A stretch of 64,000 nucleotides of DNA. It comes from Salticus scenicus. Its lineage: Eukaryota > Arthropoda > Arachnida > Araneae > Salticidae. Below the pieces are notes generated by a model. It saw only the letters and a list, made by a program, of their open reading frames with translations, searched no databases and was not told the origin of the DNA. Position numbers and translations under genes: made by a program. The first letter of the stretch is position 1. Every line of letters begins with the position of its first letter. Where the stretch lies: NCBI GenBank assembly GCA_963930645.1, contig OZ005653.1, positions 209,211,496-209,275,495 on the forward strand, given 5' to 3'. Shown here piece by piece: positions 12,240 to 23,315 of the stretch.

Positions 12240-12440
12240 AGATTGATTTTCATAAAATTCTGGCAAAAGCAGAATTTAGTTTAGTACGAAGGACTATTAG
12301 TTTTGTTTTTCAAAATTATAACATCGCTTTCAAATTATTCAAATATATTTTCGATAAATTTTCGATTTCGATAACTGTCTAACTATCGTAAAACTGGTAT
12401 CGTAAAAATCCGTAGATTGAGACTAATAGTCCTCAGTCCT
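12240..12440 (+). repeat. Dispersed repeat, copy A
   Basis: CCGTAGATTGAGACTAATAG (near 12410) and GCAAAAGCAGAATTTAGTTT (near 12263) both recur as reverse complements at 26650-26900. This is an unclassified interspersed element; no target duplication was identified. Confidence 0.65.
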
Positions 12441-13308
12441 AAAAAAAAAAAAAAAAAGAAAAAGAAAAAGGAAAAAAAAGAAAAATGATTTACTTGTCAT
12501 TACATTTTAGGACATTTATGAAATTTATGGAGAAAACAACACCAATATAGTTATAATAATTTGTTGCTATTCACCTTTCACTCATCTCCACAATTTTTAT
12601 TTTCTCTTACTCATATATATGGTAGAGAAAGTATTCTTTTGGGATCAAATTTTCCAAAATGAATTTTTATTGAATGTAATTAGTGAAAGTGCTTTATTAT
12701 ATTTTATTATGTCCAGGAAAACTGCTCAAAGAGGAAAATTAATTCTCCGTACTCATACGGTAAATAAAGTATTTTTTTTAAGTTGAATTTTCAACGTTTG
12801 TTTATTGTATAATTATGAGTTTTGAAGTTTTCCAAAAGCTAAAATCAAATTTTTAACGGTTGATCTTTGTGCGTGTTTCTTATAAGTGTAACTTAAAAAC
12901 AAATAATTACAGGCAATGGACCATATTCCTACTTTGGGTTCCAGGCTACAAGAATATCAGCTGGGTAGGGAAACAATCCTCAACTCTACCATAACAAAGC
13001 ATTGTGGCTTTCAAATTTTTATCTTGCAATATTATTTATAAGAGTTACAGATTATATGAAACTGAAATAAGAGTGATATAGTGATACCTTTGTTTTATTT
13101 TTAATCCAGTTTTAGTAATATACTTTAATATTAATCAACATATGTAATATTAAAAGTTGCCATGTGAAATGTGGCGATGTTAACAAATTTAAATGGATGT
13201 TCCATTTAATAAATTCCTTTATTAAAGTGATTGAAATTCTAATTATTTAAGCTTTGATATCTATAGATATGTGTGTGTATAAAATGTTCTTATTAATCTT
13301 TAATTCAT

Positions 13309-13339
<31 letters not shown>

Positions 13340-13822
13340 ATACATAAAATGTTCTGCAATTTTACGATATGGAATAGTCTTAATTTTATCATTCGATTCA
13401 GTTGTTTACATTTCTCTTTTGTTCTTGTTTGAACATTATTATTAAGTTTCACTGCAGAAATATTTAGGAAAATGGTATGCGTAACATTAAAATGGCATCT
13501 TGAATCTAATTTGTTTACAAAATATCGGCCACGTGTTCGGCGATTTTACCTACGGTGACGTCACAGGAATATTGTCCATTCAAAAGTTCTGAGAGTTTTG
13601 AAGTTCACATGAGAATGCTACTTGAAAAGTCTGATCAATATTGATGAGTTTCAAGGAATGATACAGTCGGTAATAAAAGTGTCCGAACACTAGCAAAAAT
13701 TCCTATATAAAAAAAGTATGCTTAATACAGTTTTTCTAAATAAATCCTTGTCGAATCCTGTTCTTAGACTGACTAAGAACAGGATTCGACAAGGATTTAT
13801 TTAACAAAACAGTATTAAGTGT

Positions 13823-14097
13823 TTTTATTAAAAGTTGATTGTGTGTTTTTAATAAAAATTGTATTTCTCTCTCCCATTATCTAATGGTATTTTCCATTTC
13901 CTGCGGCTTATTTCTGTCGAGCTATCTACATGATAGACCAGAGATGTTTCTGCCTAAAGGTTGTCTGAGTGAGTAATGCTGACCGGGATGTCGGCCTGGA
14001 TAGCTCAATTGGTAAAGCCTTGACCTTGTAAGTCAAAGATCCGGGGTTCGACTCACGGTCCAGGCATTATTTTCACTCAGTCGGAAAAATAAAATTT
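13823..14097 (+). mobile_element. tRNA-bearing retroposed insertion, copy A
   Basis: A 275-bp insertion flanked by perfect 13-bp repeats CAGTATTAAGTGT (13810-13822 and 14098-14110). It carries a tRNA-Thr-like sequence near its right end, only about 30 bp from the border, preceded by about 170 bp of unrelated sequence. Outside the tRNA, CTGAGTGAGTAATGC (13965-13979) and GCATTATTTTCACTCAG (14064-14080) are near-complementary and extend the acceptor stem. The same layout occurs in the insertion at 45656-45860. Confidence 0.8.
13994..14066 (+). tRNA. tRNA-Thr(TGT)-like sequence, probably not functional
   Basis: The acceptor stem GCCTGGA/TCCAGGC pairs perfectly. The anticodon stem TTGAC/GTCAA is perfect with loop CTTGTAA, giving anticodon TGT (14027-14029, threonine). 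The D arm has GCTC…AAGC with one mismatch. The T arm CGGGG/CACGG has two mismatches, which argues against a working tRNA. A TTTT run about 4 bp past the tRNA would stop RNA polymerase III. It lies inside a mobile insertion, so it may be a tRNA-derived module rather than a host tRNA gene. Confidence 0.6.
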
Positions 14098-14167
14098 CAG
14101 TATTAAGTGTACCCTTTTTTATATAGGAATTTTTGCTAGTGTTCGGACACTTTTGTTACCGACTGTA

Positions 14168-15068
14168 CGAGTGAAAGTTGTTTAAATGATTTGGAATAAA
14201 CTTTTAGTTTTAATAACAGCCTTCAATTCTATATAAATGTAGGTATTGTAACTGTATTCAGACAGGAGTTTGAGAGGGTAGACCTCCTTACGCAGAAGTA
14301 CCTTATAAGTAGGATATATATAAATAGGATAAGAGAAAATCGTGTAAGTGGCATACCAAATGATTTCCTACATGAATGGAATTATTCAGTTGCAATAACT
14401 TGAATTTTTCACATAAATTTCGATTAAATTAAAAATAAAAAGACGTTTAAATATAATATTAAATACCGAATACTTTAATTTAAAAAAAAAAAAAAAGTTT
14501 TCTTCTAAATGTTAATGAGTAAATATCATAAAGAGAGAATTTCAATTCAGTAAGTTATTTTCACATTTCCCTTGTCCCCCGCCCATTCCCCCTTTATTTT
14601 ATAACAATAAAATAATCTAAATCCCATTTCCCCCCCCGCAGAATTTTTAGTAAAAATCGAATAATATACATGTTGTAATTTCATTAGAATTTTGAAATTC
14701 TTCCATTCAAAATTCAAAGTCAATCAATTTCAGTGACATCCTCAGAGGTTTTTTAATAAATTTTTTTCTTTTCAGCTCCAAATTAGCCACATTCTTCTGA
14801 AGGGCTGTTGTGAAATGTGTATATGTAATCAAAGTCTTATAAATAAGATTCTTTGTATTAAAATTAATTTCTCTGTTATCAATCTTCGCTAAGATACACT
14901 ATAAAAATTTTCCGTAAAATAATGATTTATTAACCTTTTATTTTACTCTGACTTTACCATTTATTTAGAAAACAGTGGAATCGCCGTTAATTTTCAAAGA
15001 TTTCTTTAGACCATGCCTAAAGAAATTGTCGTACATTGCAGTAAATGTCTGCAGACATTTAACTGGAG
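14168..15068. other. AT-rich stretch, no gene seen
   Basis: Non-coding sequence with C-rich patches near 14575-14590 and 14629-14637. No element was recognised. Confidence 0.55.
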
Positions 15069-15070
15069 TA

Positions 15071-15294
15071 CAGTCGGCAGCAAAATTATTCGAGCGCTAG
15101 CAATAATTCCTGTGTAAAAAAGTACACGTAAGTACACAAAAAAGTACACTTTGTTAAATAAATTTTCGTCGAGTCATGTCCTTAGTCAGTCTGAGAACAT
15201 GATTCGACAAGGATTTATTTAACAAAACAGCATTAAGTGTACTTTTTTTACATAGGAATTATTGCTAGCGCTCGAATAATTTTGCTGCCGATAG
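15071..15294. mobile_element. Palindromic Tc1/mariner-type MITE, copy 3 (divergent)
   Basis: TA flanks both ends (15069-15070 and 15295-15296). It starts CAGTCGGCAGCAAAATTATT and ends as its complement, with one terminal mismatch. It differs from the other copies at several positions (for example GAGCGCTAGC), yet both arms carry the same changes, so the two arms have stayed alike. It is 224 bp, slightly longer because the left arm has a short local duplication of AGTACAC. Confidence 0.9.
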
Positions 15295-15338
15295 TAATGT
15301 CAGTTAACCGAAATTTTACTTCTAGTTTCACTCTTTAA

Positions 15339-15860
15339 CCCATATTGGACCACTCATTAAACGAATCATTAGAAAAATGTAATTTTTTAAAAACATGGTC
15401 AGTATAAGATACTTACACATATAAAAAAGAAAAAATTAAAAAATTATAATAATTTTACAAAATTTTTTATTTTGTTTGTTAGTCCAAAAAACAGTCTCTA
15501 CACAGTCCAAAAGTGAGCATTTTGAAAATTGTAAAGATGTTTACGAATGGAAGTCCAAAAAACAATCTCTACATCCAACATTGCACATGTTGCAAATTGT
15601 AACAGGTTTTTTATTGCATGATTTCAGTTGACATCGTCTTTGGATTTTTCACTAGCACATGCTCACTATTTAGCAGAAGAAGTTCTTTAGTATTCTGCAG
15701 CATTAATTTTTTTTTTTCAAATTCCATTTTTCACAGTATTAATTAATTTAGTCTATTTCTAAAAAAATTATGTCAAGTTTTTTGCAGATTTTAAATGTTT
15801 TTTTACATTATTGACATTTAATTCAACTGTCCTATAAATAGGACAGCGGTCCAATATGGG
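15339..15860. mobile_element. piggyBac-like MITE
   Basis: Flanked by TTAA (15335-15338 and 15861-15864), the piggyBac target duplication. Termini are CCCATATTGGACCACT and GCGGTCCAATATGGG, complementary apart from one or two positions and beginning with the CCC typical of piggyBac. The 522-bp interior holds a partial direct repeat (GTCCAAAAAACA…TCTCTACA at about 15482 and 15552) and a palindrome TGTCCTATAAATAGGACA near the right end. No transposase is present. Confidence 0.85.
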
Positions 15861-15992
15861 TTAACAACGCCGACATTTTAAATTTCTTTTATGTCGGATT
15901 GAATTCAGCATTCCTCTAAAAGAAAATGTAATTCAGTACATTTCTTGTATCCCAAAGGAAATAATACAAGAATTGTATTTGTAAGGAAAGTA

Positions 15993-16205
15993 CAGTCGGT
16001 AACAAAAGTCTCCGAACACTAGCAAAAATTCCTATGTAAAAAAAGTACACGTAATACAGTTTTGTTAAACAAATCCTTGTCGAATCCTGTTCTTAGTCAG
16101 TCTAAAAACAGCATTCGACAAGGATTTATTTAACAAAATTGTATTAAGTGTACTTTTTTTGTATAGGAATTTTTGCTAGTGATCGGAGACTTTTGTTACC
16201 GACTG
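15993..16205. mobile_element. Palindromic Tc1/mariner-type MITE, copy 4
   Basis: TA flanks both ends (15991-15992 and 16206-16207). It starts CAGTCGGTAACAAAAGTCTC and ends complementary. It is 213 bp, the same length as copy 1, with the same palindromic structure. Confidence 0.92.
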
Positions 16206-16614
16206 TAATAAGATTCCTATATTTTGTGTTATATATAGTGTATGATTTTGGTTTACTTGATTTATTTTGCGGTCTTTTAACCATAAAATCAAAATGTGGT
16301 TAAATAACTGTTATCTAAAAATATGGTCAAACGTATGGACAGAAAGCTACCGCTCAAATAACCGTTTACTTGGGCAAACATTCTTACAGTGTATGATTAA
16401 ACTATTAAATAGATATGAAAAAAATATTAAATGGCCAACATTATCGTGAAAATTGTATTTAATAATTTTAAAGCATGACGATCAGAAAAGTTTTATTTAT
16501 TTCATAAATATAAATTCGGTTGTATTGATAGCATTTTTTAAATGTGTAGTTTTTCTTAATTGCCACATTTTTTTTCCCCTTTAATATTACCTTATTTGCC
16601 TAGAAAATAAGATA

Positions 16615-17887
16615 CAGTACCCGCCGCTTATTCAAATCACATTCGATCTGAGCAAAAGTGATTTTATTAAGCGGCTGATTTTTATAACCGGCTAATGTTT
16701 CTGCACTCAAAAAAAAAAAAAAAAAAAAAGGTATTTACCTGAATTTGGAAAGAAATTTCAAAAGGTACCAAATAATGGAACTAAAAATCAATATTAATTT
16801 TTAACAGATAATTATTTGATTGTTCCTTCAAAGTAAGTGAATTAAACACATCCGAAGTCCCGATACGCTTTCCTTTGATGAAAATAATTAAAACTTTGTT
16901 TAAAGTTCACGCTTTTTTTTTAAATTTAAAACTTTTCCGTTTAAGCTTCTTGCTTCTTAGTTATTTCAGAATAAGAACCAGAAATTCTAGAAAGTAACCA
17001 GTCTAATTAGGAAACCAACAACGAAATGAAGACTATCAAAATTATTTGAAATACCCGGTATCAAAAATCCACAAATAACTTGTAATTTTAACACAAAATT
17101 GTCTTTTATTAATTAAACATTACAAGAAAAAAAAAAAAAAGCACTTGCGAATCAAATCAAATTTGTAACTTATAATCCGCTTTGGATTGGAGATTGGAGA
17201 TTGGGTTTTACGTCGCACTAATGCTGCGCAGATGGGCAATTGGCGACGGTCTGGGACACACCTCTAGAGGTGGTCCGGAGACATGTCGTCACAATTTTGA
17301 TCCTCCACGGAAGGGATGGCTCTCTCGCTTCGGTAACCCCCAGAGGTATAATTTTTGATGGGAACATGGAGGACTTTGCGGCCACGACAGATTTTACGTG
17401 CACCAGCCGCCATTAGTGTACACGACGGTCTTTGGCCGGCTCGAGTACCGAACCCGCAATCTTCCAATTACGAGGCCGGCGCTCTACCGACTGGGCTACC
17501 GCGGCCCGTAATCCGCTTTGGAGAATGCATTCCTTGAAATTGTTACTAAGACAAGTGATGGAACGTGTTCAATTGCTGAAAATGTAAAATTTAATGTTCT
17601 AAGTGTAAAATTTTCGACAAAGAGAGATAACACAGAGATTTCTGAATTTTATTTTCTATTTTATTTCAAAAATAAAAAATCACAATGTAAATAAAAATTT
17701 GTTTAGCGTGCATAAATAACATTTTGCTGTTGAAGAGATTTCTTTGAGTTTATTAACCGGCAATGCCGATTTTATTAAGCGACGGTATTAAAATTGGTTT
17801 GCATTGATTTGATTCCGGTCCATGCAATTCGATCAGATTAAGCGGCTGATTTTATTAACCAGTGAATTTATTAAGCGGCGGTTACTG
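16615..17887. mobile_element. pogo-like TA element with nested SINE
   Basis: TA flanks both ends (16613-16614 and 17888-17889). Ends are CAGTACCCGCCGCTTATTCA and, reversed, CAGTAACCGCCGCTTAATAA. The motif TTAAGCGGCTGATTTT recurs near both ends as subterminal repeats. The interior has no intact frame. A SINE at 17187-17508 is inserted within it and accounts for 322 bp plus a 14-bp duplication, leaving about 937 bp of original element. Confidence 0.82.
17187..17508 (-). mobile_element. Full-length tRNA-derived SINE
   Basis: Perfect 14-bp target duplications TAATCCGCTTTGGA lie at 17173-17186 and 17509-17522. Read on the minus strand it starts with a tRNA-like head: A box GTAGCCCAGTCGG, then B box GGTTCGGTACTCG about 40 bp later. 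A ~200-bp body follows, ending in GCGCAGCATTAGTGCGACGT and a short repeat tail (AATCTCC)n. The tRNA head is at the 5' end as in ordinary SINEs. Short frames here overlap the element and are not genes. Two severely truncated copies of its tail occur at 24686 and 57470. Confidence 0.92.
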
Positions 17888-17889
17888 TA

Positions 17890-18194
17890 TTAGAAAAAAG
17901 TTTAAATATTTAATAAATTTAAGTTAGTTTGAAAGTGTAACTGCAGTTAAATGCAGTTTTTAGAAAATGAATTAACATTTCGTTTTGAATTTACTCTTGA
18001 AAATTAGGTTTTAATGTTAGAAAATTTCGGAATAAGAGAAGCCTAACTTTTTTTTCCAGTTTTCGATGCATCAATACTGATGCACCCTTAAAATGTCTTG
18101 CAGGTTTGTCATCTGGTGCTTTGGCACCACCCATACATTTTACGCAGTTCTGCAGAAATAATATTAATTTAAAATAACGGTATTATTAATCGGT

Positions 18195-18229
<35 letters not shown>

Positions 18230-18485
18230 CCTCGACACTGAGAATTTACATAAAATATGGTAACATGATAAAAATTATAACTTTTAAAGAACAAAACTAA
18301 ATGTACATGTTATTATATCTTATTATATAAAATTTTTAATGATAGTGGGAGAATAAATAAATAAATTAATATTCAATTTGAAACTAAATAAAGATAACTA
18401 AAGACCTTGCATTGTATCTAGTTCAACTAGTTTTGTACAAAACCTGTTAAATAAATATTCTTAGTTAATGCTTGGTTTTAGTCCT

Positions 18486-18520
<35 letters not shown>

Positions 18521-19590
18521 CTATTATCTACAAAATTGCAACTATTAAGGTAACTTTTTTAAAACTTGCTGACCTTTTTTTGCTAGTTAACATTTCATTT
18601 AAAATGATGAGTGACACAGTTCATGAATTTAAATTATTAAGTTTTGTTTTGCTTAAATAAGTTTAAGAAAGGTTATTAATATTTAAATGTTGTGCGTGAC
18701 GGACGAGATATCTCATCTTCCAAGATTATTTTCTGTGCGCTAGGTACAAGATAACTCATACTCTACAAAGCGCTTTTTTTTATATCGTTCTAACGTGTCC
18801 AGTTACGTATTTATTAACTGAAATTTTTAGTTAACTTATTAACATATTAACGTAACTAGTTAAACAACTAAATACTTGATTTCCAGATTTTTATTTATTT
18901 ATTTATTTATTTATTATTTAATACTTTTTATAGCGTATTTATTTTCTGAAGTGTATTTTTATTTTTATCGGAAGTAAGATTTCGAGAGTTTTAATAAAAT
19001 TTAAATCTCTTTTCTCAAGTTTATAAAAAAAAAAGTAAAGTAAAAATAATAAAATCTTAAAAACTTGTCTAAAGAATTATTTATTTATGTAATCCAGATC
19101 ATAATATTTTTTTGAAATGTTAAAGTGATTGTGTCTGAGGTAATTATTAAAATTTGAGTCTCCAAAATATCCATAACCGTAACGATTTTTCAGCATCTAG
19201 TCATATTTAAGTTTTGCGCTCTTGTTGTGTGTTTTCAGTAATGGCGCAGACTTGAAATAAGCGATATGCAGTTATGACCAGACGAAAGATGCATTGTCGT
19301 TCCAGATCATCCTCGGAAGTTGCTGGACCGTATCTACGGTTCCGACTGACCACTCCTTCCAGGTTTGTGTGTGTGATGCAGCGAGACGCTGTGACCTCCA
19401 CAATACGTTGACAAAAAAAGATGAAAAAATAAGAAGGAATGAGTCATGAGATCGATCATGCAATGAAGAAGACATCCTCAGAAAACGCAGAAGAAAACGA
19501 GGTACAAATACACTCGGCAAAAAGTACCTGCAATTATGTATAATTCAGATTATTTTTTTTCCTTATATTAATGAATTTTTCCTAAGTGGT
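17890..19590. other. AT-rich stretch with long poly-T runs
   Basis: Holds poly-T runs at about 18199-18229 and 18489-18518 and a (TTTA)n microsatellite near 18893-18914. A patch at 19200-19520 is richer in GC than its surroundings but has stops in the useful frames. No gene could be supported. Confidence 0.55.
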
Positions 19591-20917
19591 TTGCATGCAA
19601 CTTCACAGAAATTTCTAAATAACAGAGTTATTAAAAAACAGCCGGATACAAGCGCATACATAAAAAATAGTGTCATTTTTTTTTTTTCAGGTTTCCTTTC
19701 TATTAAGATATGCATTTTTAATTGGGCAATTAAAATACTCTATGATCATTAAAATTATGATATTATCATCACAAAAAGCAAAATTCATTAATGAAATTAT
19801 TATTTTTAACAGTATGTTAATAACATTGAGAAATATTACTATTCTATTTTCTTATTACTTTATTGGTCCGCAAAAATTTTCAATTTCTGATTTTTGACGG
19901 ATTTACACATTTTAAGATGTCCTGAACATAATTTGATTTTTCTTGCCTGTGCGCGATTAAAAAAAAAAAAAAAACTGTGGCAGATCTGGATGAGAAGCAA
20001 ATGCCCAGCGTTTCATAAAAATTTATATTTTGTTGCACGTTGTCATAAATGGATATCGATAATATTTTGGTGCATATCTCGTTGAAGGGTGGCACTACTA
20101 TTCTATGAAAATGCCTTCATACTTATATGCCTCACAGTTATAGATATAATAAAAAATACCAGTATATAAGCTCATACATAAAAAGAAAAACAGTGTTATA
20201 TATTGTAGAACTGATTTTGTTAAAATGTCATTTAAACTGAATAATTAAAATAATCCATAATTGTTAAAATTCTGATGTCATCGAAACAAGTAAAAATTTT
20301 TAATCGAATCATTATTTTTTAAGAGCATATTTATAAACTTGATTTTAGTTAATTATCTTTGATATAAATTCGCAATAGTGCCTGTCACAGTCTTCCCCAA
20401 CACTCTACTACTTCCTTCATTCCAATTACTACTGGAAAATGTATCTTTGTTACAATTGCCTGTCTAATAGCTTTAGTTTGTGATGTTAAAAGCATTGAGA
20501 AATATTATCATTCTATTCTCTTATTAGTATTTTCCATATTCAGAAAAGAAAGTACTAGGCTCGTAAAAATTTCCAACTTCCGGTTTTCAACGGATTTACG
20601 GGTATTAAGATGTCTTAAATATGATTTTACTACTTTATTTATTTATTTATTATTATTTTTTTTTTAAAGAAAGTTTTAGCCTGTCTATTTGTGTGTAACA
20701 AAGAATTTGTGGTAGCTGTATAAGTCTTGTGCCAACGTTCCACCTCCGCTTAATAAAATTTATATTTAGTTGCTTCTTGGCATAAATTGATGTCCATCAA
20801 TATTTGTGCACTCCCTGAAGACGGCGCTACTATGCTATGTAAATAACTTTACATTTATATGGTTCACAGCTATAGAGAGATTAAAAAATACCCGGATATA
20901 AGCGCATACATTAATTC

Positions 20918-20948
<31 letters not shown>

Positions 20949-21120
20949 CATTTCTTTTCTTTGAAAATATGCATTTTTAATTAGCCAATTGTGATATTTT
21001 AATTTTAATGATCAATCATGATTAAAATTAAAATATTACCATTATAAGAAGTAAATTTTATTAAATGAATTATTATTTTGTAAGAGCGTATTTATTAACT
21101 TGATTTGAATAAATTACCGT
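19590..21120. repeat. Degenerate tandem array, about three units
   Basis: The landmark GCCGGATACAAGCGCATACA (19641) recurs as TACCAGTATATAAGCTCATACA (near 20157) and CCCGGATATAAGCGCATACA (near 20891), each followed by similar blocks (ATGCATTTTTAATT, TTAATTAAAATA). The spacing is about 516 and 734 bp; the second unit is enlarged by extra sequence. The block CGGATTTACxxxTTAAGATGTC also recurs (19899 and 20591). It is non-coding and its origin is unknown. Confidence 0.7.
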
Positions 21121-22279
21121 TCATGTGAATAGGCACAACACAAGTATCTCGTACAAACTTTTCAAATTACGCTTTCCTCAATTTTAACAGCTAGTGAAAA
21201 ATGTAACATTGTTATCAACTGAACGTAAATTTGTATCCCCCCCCCCCCTATTTTTCATACAGGTGACACTTCAGATTTTATTAAAAAGTAAATGATCTTT
21301 AAACATTTTTTTAAAAATAAATTTTTACTTAAATTTGTACAAATTTAGGTTCAGTTTGAAGGATCTGATATGTTACATAATCTGTAAAAATTTCAAGAAA
21401 AAATATTAAATAGTTTCAGAGATATCCTGAGCGCAAGGTGAAAGAAACACATTTATTATTAACACATAAATTATTAAATAATTTACTACAGAATTTAAAT
21501 TATATTCCAAAATGCATAATAAGCTTATTGGTAACAATGCCCAATGAAGATTAGTTAACAATAATTTATTTAAGACTATAATTAAATCGATGTATTTTGA
21601 AGCTCTAAGGGTCATATGTCTCTTTAAAATAAGTAATATAAAGCTACATTTTCTTTCTTTCTTTCTTTTTTTCCCCTCAAATTCACTTTTAATGAAAAAC
21701 CTCTTTTTTGTTATTTTGGTTAAAATTTATAACGAATTTCAACTTACGAAAAAGAATTGAGTTAAAGAATCCTAGTTCTTTTGCTTCATTTTAGTTCAAA
21801 GCAATAAAAAGTAATTAGTATTCTTGAAAAGATAAAACATGATACATCCTTGTGAAACTTTCATAAAGACCTATTTTTTAAATTGAAAGAAATAAGATAC
21901 AAAAGAAAACTGGTCTTTTTACACAAACTGGAAGTGAATAATGAAAATTATATTTCAGAATCCTTGAAGAGAAAAGTAAATTGTAATTTTACAAAGGTTT
22001 CTTTAAACTCACTGAAAAACTATTTGTCTCGGAGTTTCAAAAGAGTTGGTGTACTTTCTATATGCATTTAAAATTTATATCTAAAAGCGTAAAATATGAA
22101 ATCAGCAAGATCTTTCTTTACCGCCATTCTAAGAAAATATACCGCTAAATCTAACTCCTTTGTTAGTTTCCCTTTTTCTTTTTTAAAATGAATTACACAG
22201 ATATACCATATCTACCCACCCCCTCTCTCAGGATATCTGATATAAGAATGCATATATGTATTTCCTCGCTCTCAGAGGG

Positions 22280-22310
<31 letters not shown>

Positions 22311-23311
22311 ATATCACAATAAAAATTTCCGTTTTAATGTGTTCCAATAAAATTTTATTTAGATTACCAAAATAATTTTCATTAATTTGTTAGACATACA
22401 GTTGTAGCAAAAACAACAATAAAAATATTTTCTAACAAAAAATTATTTTTTTAAATACAAATATACAAAATTTATATATATATATATATATAAGTATTAA
22501 TATGAGCAAACAGACAGAAATTTTTTTTTGAAAATTTTGAATTTAGTAACGAATTTGAATTGAAGTTTTATTAAGTATTACTAGGTTTAAATATGATCAA
22601 ATTAATTTAATTTGTGTTACTTCGTTAACTATTTTTAATGTTTAACTCATCTTCGTAAACTGCTGAAGAAAACTAACCTCTTAAAAGTCAGTTGAATGCA
22701 AACATACATGTGGCTTCTTTCTTTCTTTTTCTTTTCTTTCTTTACATAGCTTTCTCTTTTGTAATTTTAAAATTTCCGTTATTCTTTCAAATGTTCATTT
22801 TATCTTACAAATTTATTTGTTTTTCTATGCAATAAGTTTGGTCGCACCCTGTAGTATTATACTTAAAATAACTACAATACTTTGAAATTTTGTGTTTTGA
22901 TGCTTACTGAAGAGGTGGGCAATCCTTATGATTTATTTCTTCAGATTAAAAGCGATTTCTCAACTGTTTCAATCTTTAATAAGTTTCAACTGTTCCTTTT
23001 TATTAAAGTGTGATATAGATGGACGTTCTTGATTATTGTCGATATGTAATTTCTCATTCTCTATTTTTAATCTTTATTTGTTAAAGTACACTATGGATGG
23101 ATATCATTGTTTGTTTATGACTTTGGAATATAATATCCCAGTGAGTATTGTGTGTGTGTTTTTTTCACACCTTTACTAAAATTATTACTTTATTACTTTT
23201 TTTTTTCCTTACGAATTCTGGTGTCATTTCATCATCTGTTTTCTTGCATTTCACGACTTTGTTACAACACACCCACACATATATAATGATTGTAATACGG
23301 TATATACGCCA
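21121..23311. other. AT-rich intergenic stretch, no gene seen
   Basis: Contains a poly-C run (21238-21248), a poly-A run (~22280-22306), a (TA)n microsatellite (~22475-22492) and CTTTC-rich tracts. Short frames are not convincing. Confidence 0.55.
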
Positions 23312-23315
23312 TTAA

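Larger units (their letters stand above)
11373..13663 (-). other. Likely intron of the minus-strand gene, repeat-filled
   Basis: Lies upstream of the splice acceptor and shows no second exon that I can support. It contains poly-A runs (about 11507-11531 and 12440-12456), a ~120-bp tandem duplication (11979-12197), part of a dispersed repeat (12240-12440) and a short (TA)n/(TG)n microsatellite (~13310-13340). Confidence 0.45.
13664..14165. mobile_element. Palindromic Tc1/mariner-type MITE, copy 2, interrupted
   Basis: TA flanks both ends (13662-13663 and 14166-14167). It begins CAGTCGGTAATAAAAGTGTC and ends in the complementary sequence. The palindrome centre TTCTTAGACTGACTAAGAA is intact, but the right arm is split by a 275-bp insertion (13823-14097) with a 13-bp duplication. 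Removing that insertion restores a ~214-bp palindrome like the other copies. Confidence 0.9.

Noticed and set aside
13552..13562. TGACGTCA as a cAMP-response element
   Set aside because: An isolated 8-mer without promoter context is uninformative.
13994..14066. Functional tRNA-Thr gene
   Set aside because: Two mismatches in the T stem and location inside a mobile insertion make a tRNA-derived module more likely; kept only as tRNA-like.
17218..17537. Three short frames on both strands
   Set aside because: All lie within or overlap the tRNA-derived SINE, whose borders are set by a perfect 14-bp duplication.
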